Origin: Methanobacteriota archaeon
Lineage (GTDB): Archaea; Thermoplasmatota; Poseidoniia; Poseidoniales; Poseidoniaceae
DNA: 39,052 nucleotides
Direction: 5' to 3'
Assembly: GCA_009937205.1 (NCBI GenBank)
Contig: JAACCR010000026.1
Span: forward strand, 1 to 39,052
Made by a program: the position numbers and the translations under genes. Below, one piece after another: positions 33,335 through 39,052 of this stretch (position 1 is the first letter of the stretch; the number at the start of each line of letters is the position of its first letter). The notes below the pieces were generated by a model. The model saw only the letters and a program-made list of their open reading frames with translations. It made no database searches and had not been told where the DNA came from.

Positions 33335-33741
33335 ACTATCCACAAGCATTACAGGAATTAATCGATGAGTTCGCTGAGATTGAAGACAAAATGGAAATCT
33401 TAGAATATGTATATGATTTATCTGATGAAGTGGTTGAGTTTCCAATCGCTAAGTGGAATGAAAAAACAAGGATAATGGGTTGTCAATCTGAAGCCCATTT
33501 AGAGGTAGTAGTAGTTGATGAAATCGTTGAACTACGCTCTGGTGCAGATGCTAAAATAGTTCAAGGAATGATGGGCATTATTACAATCGCAATCAATGGA
33601 AGAAAAGCGGAAGATGTTTTACAATTAAAACCAGATTTTGCACAGGAAATGGGCATCCTAAATTCACTATCACCAAGCCGTTCTAACGGCTTCCGAAACA
33701 TTTTTGACAAAGTGATGGCAGAGATTAGAATGAAACAATGA
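33331..33741 (+). CDS. sufE: sulfur acceptor protein SufE
   Basis: SufE takes persulfide sulfur from SufS and passes it to SufBCD. The key residue is Cys51 in MGCQSEAHLEV (family VxGCQSxVWL). ADAKIVQGMMGIITIAINGRK corresponds to the family ADSDAxIVKGLIAIL block, and LSPSRSNGFRNI is the conserved ending. The length (136) matches bacterial SufE. The ATG overlaps the sufS stop by four bases. SufE is mainly bacterial, and finding it beside sufCBDS in an archaeal setting suggests the operon was acquired as a unit. Confidence 0.93.
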   Translation: MNYPQALQELIDEFAEIEDKMEILEYVYDLSDEVVEFPIAKWNEKTRIMGCQSEAHLEVVVVDEIVELRSGADAKIVQGMMGIITIAINGRKAEDVLQLKPDFAQEMGILNSLSPSRSNGFRNIFDKVMAEIRMKQ

Positions 33742-33750
33742 GGTGTAATT

Positions 33751-34068
33751 ATGGTTTCCAAAGAAGATGTATTAACCCAGCTAGATGATGTATTAGATCC
33801 AGAAATGGAGATTTCTATAGTACAATTGGGTCTGGTCTACGATGTTCGGTTTGAACAAAAAGATGGCGTTACACATGCTGAAATTGATATGACACTAACT
33901 AGCCCTGGGTGCCCAGTAGCGCCAGAAATAATGGCTGCAGCCCACGTTGCTGCTATTTCAACAGATGGAGTAGAAAGCGTTCATATCAATTTGATTTGGA
34001 CTCCACGATGGGATCCAAAAGTACATGCTTCAGATGATGCTAAATTCGATATGGGGATTTGGGAATAA
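33751..34068 (+). CDS. MIP18-family Fe-S assembly factor (SufT-like)
   Basis: The 105 residues carry the MIP18/DUF59 motifs: LDPEMEISIVQLGLVYDV (family DPE-x-x-x-IVDLGLVY), MTLTSPGCP with Cys54, and a closing INLIWTPRWDP (family V-x-L-x-x-x-P-x-W). Such proteins (SufT, PaaD, archaeal relatives) help mature Fe-S proteins. Its place as last gene of the suf operon, nine bases after sufE with GAGGTG upstream, supports a SufT-like role rather than a phenylacetate one. The stop (TAA) is directly abutted by the convergent DRG stop. Confidence 0.9.
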   Translation: MVSKEDVLTQLDDVLDPEMEISIVQLGLVYDVRFEQKDGVTHAEIDMTLTSPGCPVAPEIMAAAHVAAISTDGVESVHINLIWTPRWDPKVHASDDAKFDMGIWE

Positions 34069-35184
34069 TTATCGCTTCACGATAATAGTCAGTACATCTC
34101 CATCTTTTAGCAAATGGTCCAAGCCAACTCTTTGCCAGTCAAATTTAGCACTTGGTCCTTTGACCTTGGCAAATCTAAACTTACGAACGAAATCTCTATG
34201 CAATTTATTACAAATTTGTCTTACAGTTGAATCGTCTTTGACGATCAAAGGCTCTTCCATATCAGCATCCTCTCCCTGAGGTTTGAGAAATACTCTCATG
34301 AACCCCAGGTTATCATAAATGAAATCCTTCAACTCTTCAAGACCAGTTCCTTTGAACGCTGAGATATTCATTACCGGCCAATCTTTAGGTAAAGTCTCTC
34401 TTGCGATTTGTAATTCTTCATCGGTAGCAATATCGATTTTATTGATTGTAACAACCGCTTTTTCATAGATCCGATTCTCTGCTAAACAATCAACAATTTG
34501 CTCAGCAGTAGTATTGTTTCTTAGCGTTACAATTGCAGAAGTGTAACCGAATGAACGAATGATATCACCCATTTCTTCAGGTGATAGGTGTGTTTGTTCA
34601 ACAGTAGTTCTAACATCAATACCACCTCTTAATGTTCTCTTAATGAATACAGGAGGCCTAGATTCATTGAGTCTTAGTCCAGCATTATGTAATTCTCGAT
34701 GTAGAACATCAAAGTGAGCATTTTGGAATGGGTCAACAATATACAATACCATGTCAGCACTTCTGATAACGTTGAGAATTTCTCTTCCTCGACCTTTACC
34801 TTCCGCTGCACCTTTGATTAGACCAGGTAAATCTAAAATCTGAATTTTTGCTCCACGGTGTTCCATAACCCCTGGAATACAAGTCAAAGTGGTAAATGCG
34901 TATCCGGCAACTTCTGAATGAGCATCGGTAACCTGAGATATCAAGGTTGATTTTCCTACTGATGGGAATCCAACCAATGCAACAGTAGCATCTCCTGACT
35001 TTTTAATTTCAAAACCTTTGCCGCCACCACTGGCTTTTGAATGGGCATGGGCTTTTTCTTCCTTGATTTTTAATTGAGCGATTTTGGCCTTTAATTTACC
35101 AATGTGGGCATTAGTGGCCTTGTTTTTTTGGGTCTTGTCAATTTCTACTCTGATTAAATCAATCTGCTCTTTAATCGTCGCCAT
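34069..35184 (-). CDS. DRG-family GTPase (Obg/HflX superfamily) with TGS domain
   Basis: The archaeal/eukaryotic DRG family associates with ribosomes and translation. After a helical, lysine-rich N-terminal region (about 1-60) come G1 GFPSVGKST (72-80), the DRG-typical AFTTLTCIPG, G3 LDLPGLIKGAAEGKGRG, G4 NKID, and SAFKGTGL. The last 75 residues (from VFLKPQG to the end, including DDSTVRQICNKLHRD) form a TGS domain. The length (371) is standard. ATG 35184 follows GGGTG. It stands alone, convergent with the suf operon and divergent from the 35.3 kb gene. Confidence 0.95.
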   Translation of the reverse strand: MATIKEQIDLIRVEIDKTQKNKATNAHIGKLKAKIAQLKIKEEKAHAHSKASGGGKGFEIKKSGDATVALVGFPSVGKSTLISQVTDAHSEVAGYAFTTLTCIPGVMEHRGAKIQILDLPGLIKGAAEGKGRGREILNVIRSADMVLYIVDPFQNAHFDVLHRELHNAGLRLNESRPPVFIKRTLRGGIDVRTTVEQTHLSPEEMGDIIRSFGYTSAIVTLRNNTTAEQIVDCLAENRIYEKAVVTINKIDIATDEELQIARETLPKDWPVMNISAFKGTGLEELKDFIYDNLGFMRVFLKPQGEDADMEEPLIVKDDSTVRQICNKLHRDFVRKFRFAKVKGPSAKFDWQRVGLDHLLKDGDVLTIIVKR

Positions 35185-35336
35185 TCAACACCCTCCCCAC
35201 CGAAGGGGCGCAACAACCATTCTTCAATGCTATTACAACTCAAGCCCTCATTTATTACAATAATTTACATTTTTGGATATTGAGATTCCAACCTTTAGCC
35301 GATTAACTGAAACAGAATCACAGTTTGGAGTAATCC

Positions 35337-36029
35337 ATGGGGATAGAGATGGTGCTACTATTGGTCGACATTCCATGTCTTGAAAAAATCCTCTCATCCA
35401 CTTGGAAAGACCTCTATAACGGCCTTGAAAAGGGTAGTCTGCGAGAAGAGCGGCCTACCCAAGATGAGCAATTAAAATCTATATTTGCCATCGATGCTGA
35501 GGCAGAAATCCTTGACTGGATGGATGAAAGCGCTAGGGAACAAACAATTGAGCAATCTCAATCGGTGAAAACAAATCTGCAAACAATCACAAATGGTGAA
35601 GATGGCCTACTAAAAATAATGCATTGGGCTAGTCCAGGTGCGTGGGAAGTTTGGGAAGGACGTGCTTTCCTTTACCTTGAAATGGCTCTTGGAGAATCAG
35701 TAAACCATGTTGAAGACTTGTACACACAATGGCTTTGGGATAATGTTTGCCAAAAACTAAACGGCTATCCGGCAGCAGAATTTGCTTCTAATGTCTGTCT
35801 AGACTGGATGGACAGGCGCAAACAATTGGGCGAAACCCTTGATGAAAATTTAGATCCAAAAATAATACCAACATATCAAGCCCACGAATCGGCCAGTACC
35901 AAATTGGTCCACGCCATTACTCGCTGGCAAACCGAACCAGGTATTGTTGGAATATTGGGCAGAGAGCATCTTGATGCCCCGAAATGGGGTCATGGAGAGA
36001 TGAATTTACGCCAATATTTGCAATCTTAA
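35337..36029 (+). CDS. Trp-rich soluble protein of unknown function
   Basis: Not recognised. The 230 residues are acidic, mostly helical in pattern and unusually rich in Trp (for example LKIMHWASPGAWEVWEGRAF, YTQWLWDNV, ITRWQTEPG). There are no membrane segments, cysteine clusters or nucleotide-binding motifs. ATG 35337 follows GGAG by six bases. It is followed 42 bases later by grpE on the same strand, so the two may be co-transcribed, and it diverges from the DRG GTPase across about 150 bases of AT-rich sequence with no evident operator. Confidence 0.7.
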   Translation: MGIEMVLLLVDIPCLEKILSSTWKDLYNGLEKGSLREERPTQDEQLKSIFAIDAEAEILDWMDESAREQTIEQSQSVKTNLQTITNGEDGLLKIMHWASPGAWEVWEGRAFLYLEMALGESVNHVEDLYTQWLWDNVCQKLNGYPAAEFASNVCLDWMDRRKQLGETLDENLDPKIIPTYQAHESASTKLVHAITRWQTEPGIVGILGREHLDAPKWGHGEMNLRQYLQS

Positions 36030-36071
36030 CAAGCGTGGGGTTCAAAATCCTCCGCCGCTGCGCCCTAATTG

Positions 36072-36635
36072 ATGTCAGACGATATTCCGCTCGATGATGA
36101 AGTCGCAGATGATGAAATACCAGTTGTTTCAGAAGATGGTGAAACATACGAAGTTACTGATGAAGGCGTAGTTGAAGAAATTCTTGATCCATTACACGAG
36201 GCTATTCAACGAGCAGAGAAAGCTGAAAAAGAAATCGCTTACAAAGAGGCAGAGACTCAAAATGTCAGAAAGCGTATGCTGACCGAAAAATCTGATGCTA
36301 TCAAATATGGTGGAATGGGAATGGCTCGCCGTATGCTGACAATACTAGCCGATGTCGATAGAGCACTTTCAACACTTTCTGAGGATGATGAAACAGCAGT
36401 AGCCCAAGGTTTGCGCTTACTAAGGAATAAGATGTGGCGTGAATTGGAAGCAGATGGTGTAAAGGCAATAGAAGCCAAAGGGAAAACATTTGATCCATCA
36501 AAGATGGAAGCAATAACTACAATTCCTTCATCTGAACATTTCGCAGCAGGACAAGTTGTAGAAGTCTTGGAATCTGGATTTATGTATAAAGATAGAATCA
36601 TTACAATCGCAAGAGTTGTAGTCGCATCAGAATGA
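36072..36635 (+). CDS. grpE: GrpE nucleotide-exchange factor of Hsp70
   Basis: GrpE releases ADP from DnaK. The acidic N-terminal 35 residues are followed by a long helix (HEAIQRAEKAEKEIAYKEAE, then RKRMLTEKSDAIKYGG with the family's R-x-x-x-E-x-x-D-x-x-K-Y-x-x pattern) and a C-terminal beta domain ending GQVVEVLESGFMYKDRIITIARVVV, close to the family V-x-E-V-x-x-x-G-Y-x-x-x-x-R-x-L-R-x-A-x-V-x-V. ATG 36072 is used (a TTG directly before it is in frame). No dnaK or dnaJ is in the window, so the operon layout common in bacteria is not kept here. Confidence 0.88.
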   Translation: MSDDIPLDDEVADDEIPVVSEDGETYEVTDEGVVEEILDPLHEAIQRAEKAEKEIAYKEAETQNVRKRMLTEKSDAIKYGGMGMARRMLTILADVDRALSTLSEDDETAVAQGLRLLRNKMWRELEADGVKAIEAKGKTFDPSKMEAITTIPSSEHFAAGQVVEVLESGFMYKDRIITIARVVVASE

Positions 36636-36683
36636 ATAGGTTCTCTTGCAAACAATGATACATTAGGTGTTTAATCCCCTAAC

Positions 36684-36941
36684 ATGGTCAAGAAGGTAGC
36701 GGGTAGATTCGCAGGTGCTGCGAAAGGTGTGGCAAAGAAGGCAACTAAAACAGCCGCTGATACAGTCAAAAGGCAAGTGGTTGATGAAATAACTAAGCCA
36801 GTTAAGAATGCGATAAAAGACAAGGTGGATAGTGCAACTTCTGCAGTTAAGAATAAAGCAGAAGAAAAGGTAAGGGGAGTAGTTGCACAACAAATGAAGA
36901 AAGAAGCCAAAAAGAAGTTATTTGGTAACAAGAAAGGATAA
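36684..36941 (+). CDS. small Lys/Ala-rich basic protein (histone H1- or LEA-like composition)
   Basis: Eighty-five residues, about 21 of them Lys and three Arg against eight acidic residues, with Ala and Val filling the rest (GAAKGVAKKATKTAADTVK and similar). The spacing gives long amphipathic helices rather than a globular core. Such composition occurs in histone H1-tail-like nucleoid proteins, in LEA-type protectants and in membrane-surface helices; sequence alone does not decide. No signal peptide is visible. The coding status is supported by a clean ATG and codon use like its neighbours, and by its tight fit between grpE (48 bases) and the convergent SPFH-like stop (two bases). No Shine-Dalgarno site. 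Confidence 0.6.
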   Translation: MVKKVAGRFAGAAKGVAKKATKTAADTVKRQVVDEITKPVKNAIKDKVDSATSAVKNKAEEKVRGVVAQQMKKEAKKKLFGNKKG

Positions 36942-36943
36942 CA

Positions 36944-38155
36944 TTAGTCCTTGTAAGCGTCTTTTTGTCCTGTTACATCTGCCTTTCTTAATTCAGCAAG
37001 TTGCTTGAGCGCTTCCATCTGAACCATTGGGTCAGTTGCAGATGCTGCAATGTTTTCCAGCACCTCAATTGTTTTATTAGAGCTTTTAGCATGCTTATCG
37101 AGTCGCTGTTGTTCCTGTTCAGAATCCATTTGCATACGGTCTCTCTTTCGCGCCTGAACTTGCTCAAACAAGTCCATTGCCTGCTTGGTTTTATGTTCAC
37201 TTACCTCTAGGTCAACTGCTACTTCTTCTCTTTTGATTTCAGCATTAAGTTTGGCAACTTCAACTCCAGCTTGTGCATTTTGAATTGTTTGGTTACGCAT
37301 TGATTCATTGTGTGCTTCGCGAACGCGATTGTTTTGACTCCAGGTTTCAAAGTCTATTTCACCTGAGTTTCGGATTTTCTCAAGTTCAAGATTCATAGTT
37401 GCCTTTTCTTTGGCTTGGATGCCGACGAGTGCCATGCGTGCTTGAAGTTCATGACGACGCTGTTCAGTTCGTATCAACTGGTTAAGTTCCAATTCTTTTC
37501 TATCACTCGCATGATCACTTTCTATTGTGATTCGCTCAAGTTCTTGTTCACGCTTCAATCGCTGTTCTGCAACAGATGCACTCCAGACAATATAGGCGCC
37601 ATTATACATGACTCCACATTCATCAAAAGTAGTTCTAAGTTGTGTCTTGAGGTGGAAGATGAGGTCATCGTTATTGACAGTGGACTTCATCTCATCCTTG
37701 CTAATGGTTCTCAAAAATTCCATAGCTGCAGATTGTACTGCGCTTGAAAACTCAGAAGCAAGATCGCTGGTGTGTATGGTATTGATTCCACGTGCTGGGA
37801 AATTAAGTAGCCGTGGAGCGGACTCACGGGTGATTTCAAGTTTGAGAACAACCATACAATTTATTTCCTCACCCTCAGATGATTGACCCTTTACTTGAAT
37901 CATTACTTCATGAGGTCCTGAGAAACAAAACATAAACGAACGGTGTGGATTTTTCTTACCAAATAACTTTCCAATTAATCCCACTTGTGGATTGACCTCA
38001 AGATGTTGTTGGGAAACGGAACCAACTACTTTCCCATTCTCAAGGACAACACAAATCTCGTTAGGTTTCAAAATCACTTCCGCCTTTGCAGGAACGGCTT
38101 TGTCAAGCATGTAAGTCGCAAGTACTGCAGGGTTGTCTCTCCATCTAAAATGCAT
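36944..38155 (-). CDS. SPFH/band-7-like protein with long C-terminal coiled coil
   Basis: The first 190 residues resemble an SPFH-type domain of the kind found without a membrane anchor: AEVILKPNEICVVLENGKVVGSV, a FSGPHEVMIQVKGQSSEGEEI strand pair, MVVLKLEITRESAPRLL, and the TQLRTTFDECGVMYNGAYIVW end of the domain. From about 195 to 370 the sequence is strongly charged and heptad-patterned (LKREQELERITIESDHASD, then many Glu/Lys/Arg/Gln segments), as in stomatin/flotillin-type oligomers. No transmembrane helix is visible. ATG 38155 follows AAGGTGA at five bases. It is the second gene after the 175-residue protein, five bases downstream of it. Confidence 0.65.
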   Translation of the reverse strand: MHFRWRDNPAVLATYMLDKAVPAKAEVILKPNEICVVLENGKVVGSVSQQHLEVNPQVGLIGKLFGKKNPHRSFMFCFSGPHEVMIQVKGQSSEGEEINCMVVLKLEITRESAPRLLNFPARGINTIHTSDLASEFSSAVQSAAMEFLRTISKDEMKSTVNNDDLIFHLKTQLRTTFDECGVMYNGAYIVWSASVAEQRLKREQELERITIESDHASDRKELELNQLIRTEQRRHELQARMALVGIQAKEKATMNLELEKIRNSGEIDFETWSQNNRVREAHNESMRNQTIQNAQAGVEVAKLNAEIKREEVAVDLEVSEHKTKQAMDLFEQVQARKRDRMQMDSEQEQQRLDKHAKSSNKTIEVLENIAASATDPMVQMEALKQLAELRKADVTGQKDAYKD

Positions 38156-38160
38156 TTATT

Positions 38161-38688
38161 TCACCTTTTTATTAGTCCGTCGATATACATATTCCTTTCC
38201 AAGAAATGATTTCTCGCTTGATTGATTTTGTGGTGCCATTCTGACGCTAATGTTAGCATCTCCTCTTCACTTGATTGACCTGCTACCTCAGCCAAAGCAT
38301 TGCCCATCCGGGTCGCTTCAACCAGTGAATTAAGGCTCGCACTATCGTGTTCCACTAGTTTGCGAACTGCTTTTGCTTTTAATTTACCAATACCGGAGTG
38401 ACTAGATAAACTAGTTCCAGATAATGCGAATTGTGCATCCCTGCGAGAAGTTTGAGTTGATTCAATGATTCTGCCTAAAGATTGACGAGCATCGCGGAAT
38501 CCTTTTTCGTGACAATCACGTTCAAGTTTTTCAGCATGGCGGTTGAGCATCTCACAGCGCCGTTGAATCTCTGACCGTACAGCTTCATCCGTTTTCATGA
38601 AGCGCCCTTTTTCATATCCATCATAAACAGAAACCACCACTTTTACTGCTTGAATTGCAGTAGCAAGCGTGGCGGTGGAGATTCCCAT
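38161..38688 (-). CDS. helical protein of unknown function, operon partner of the SPFH-like protein
   Basis: Not recognised. From ATG 38688 the protein has 175 residues and begins with a weakly hydrophobic stretch (MGISTATLATAIQAVKVVVS) that could be an amphipathic or membrane-associated helix. The rest is charged and helical, with a basic middle (KLKAKAVRKLVEHDSAS) and no cysteine or metal motif. Translation from ATG 38784 is also open and would add 32 residues without family-like features. Its five-base gap to the SPFH-like gene suggests they are made together and may assemble together. Confidence 0.6.
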   Translation of the reverse strand: MGISTATLATAIQAVKVVVSVYDGYEKGRFMKTDEAVRSEIQRRCEMLNRHAEKLERDCHEKGFRDARQSLGRIIESTQTSRRDAQFALSGTSLSSHSGIGKLKAKAVRKLVEHDSASLNSLVEATRMGNALAEVAGQSSEEEMLTLASEWHHKINQARNHFLERNMYIDGLIKR

Positions 38689-38784
38689 AGTAGGGGATGA
38701 TGTTACTCGTTTAAAGTTCCTTCCCAGTTCTGAATTGTTTTGATTTAATGGTTTATGGATGAGATAAATAATTATTACTCGCAT

Positions 38785-39052
38785 AGTGATTTAGTAGGCC
38801 GAAATCCTCGCAAACCCATTTCATGGCGACCTGCTCGAATTAATGAGGCTAGAGCGATGAAGATTTCTCGACCCCCAACGTCCACCAAAACTTACTGAAA
38901 GTGTTAGAATCCTGTAGGGTTTCGACTCGCAAGGGATTAGTGAAAGCCTGAGCAGACGGTAGCGAGTGTACTGGGGGACTGAACACCCATTGTATTCTAT
39001 CATAATGTCTTGAGAGATTTGCAAGAACCCTTGCGATTTCGTGGACATGATA
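38785..39052. other. right-edge region without a recognised gene; possible structured RNA
   Basis: No protein-like reading frame is convincing; the open frame on the minus strand (38821-39048) has unlike codon use and no family features. Complementary blocks occur: AAACCC (38812-38817) with GGGTTT (38917-38922), and TCGCAAGGG (38927-38935) with CCCTTGCGA (39028-39036), the latter a nine-base-pair perfect match enclosing 92 bases. A local five-base-pair hairpin (39021-39034) competes with it. This could be an unrecognised non-coding RNA or the upstream region of a gene beyond the window. It was compared by eye with SRP RNA, RNase P RNA and 5S rRNA landmarks without a match. Confidence 0.25.

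Noticed and set aside
36033-36064. tRNA-like 3' end (GGGGTTCAAAATCC followed by GC-rich bases) before grpE
   Set aside because: The T-loop has an extra base, the T stem is poor, and no matching 5' half or anticodon arm is found upstream, so neither a tRNA nor a firm remnant can be claimed.
36257-36655. 132-codon open frame antisense to grpE
   Set aside because: GrpE is clearly encoded on the plus strand; the antisense product has no protein-like features.
38940-38995. weak resemblance to the 3' half of 5S rRNA (GTACTGGGGG...)
   Set aside because: Only about ten bases agree and the conserved 5' half of 5S rRNA is absent.
1-39052. CRISPR arrays, insertion sequences, integrases and prophage genes
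   Set aside because: No regularly spaced direct repeats, transposase or integrase motifs, or phage structural genes were seen on either strand.

Overview
The window reads as a chromosomal piece of a compact, AT-rich archaeon, most likely a marine Thermoplasmatota/Euryarchaeota of the Marine Group II/III type (Candidatus Poseidoniia). That placement is inferred from gene content, not from a marker phylogeny. The archaeal signals are an archaeosine-type tRNA-guanine transglycosylase, a CTP-dependent riboflavin kinase, a DRG-family GTPase, a bacterio-opsin-activator-type HTH regulator and a tRNA-Thr gene without an encoded CCA. They sit among families of bacterial flavour: FolD, GrpE, a complete SUF operon with SufE, AttH-like and SPFH-like proteins, and a DnaA-like AAA+ ATPase. 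Starts are mixed ATG/GTG/TTG, and clear Shine-Dalgarno sites (GGAGG, GAGGTG, GAGGGG, GGTGA) occur before only some genes.

Left third (1-8,727): a truncated PLP aminotransferase, tRNA-Thr(UGU), folD, an acidic two-helix membrane protein, a PHP phosphoesterase, tatC, a PAP2-type lipid phosphatase/transferase, a glycerophosphodiesterase-like protein whose catalytic His-Arg-Gly motif lies at the wrong end of the chain, and citrate synthase.

Middle left (8,811-13,557): a minus-strand operon encoding a DUF835 protein, a disordered basic protein, a DnaA-like AAA+ ATPase with an Arg in place of the Walker A Lys, and a YkgJ-type cysteine-cluster protein. Two start sites in this operon are embedded in short perfect RNA hairpins. 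This is the best candidate for an undescribed system.

Middle (13,693-28,745): two small membrane proteins, ribK, an alpha-oxoamine synthase (kbl type), truA, a TPR protein, a bacterial-PH-domain membrane protein, and a five-gene translationally coupled operon of two ABC ATPases, two ABC-2 permeases (one with a calcium-binding TSP3-like loop) and an AttH/CrtC-like protein. Then come an arcTGT that seems to have lost its zinc site, an HTH_10 regulator and an Nfu-type Fe-S scaffold.

Right (28,815-39,052): sufC-sufB-sufD-sufS-sufE plus a MIP18/SufT-like gene, divergent from nfu; a DRG GTPase; an unknown Trp-rich protein; grpE; a small Lys/Ala-rich basic protein; a soluble SPFH-like coiled-coil protein with an upstream partner; and a final 268 bases with no convincing gene.

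Gene packing is extreme. All six convergent gene pairs end within 0-3 bases of each other, and many co-directional neighbours overlap by 4 bases (ATGA/GTGA/TTGA). No CRISPR array, insertion sequence, integrase or rRNA gene was seen, and no intergenic gap exceeds 300 bases.
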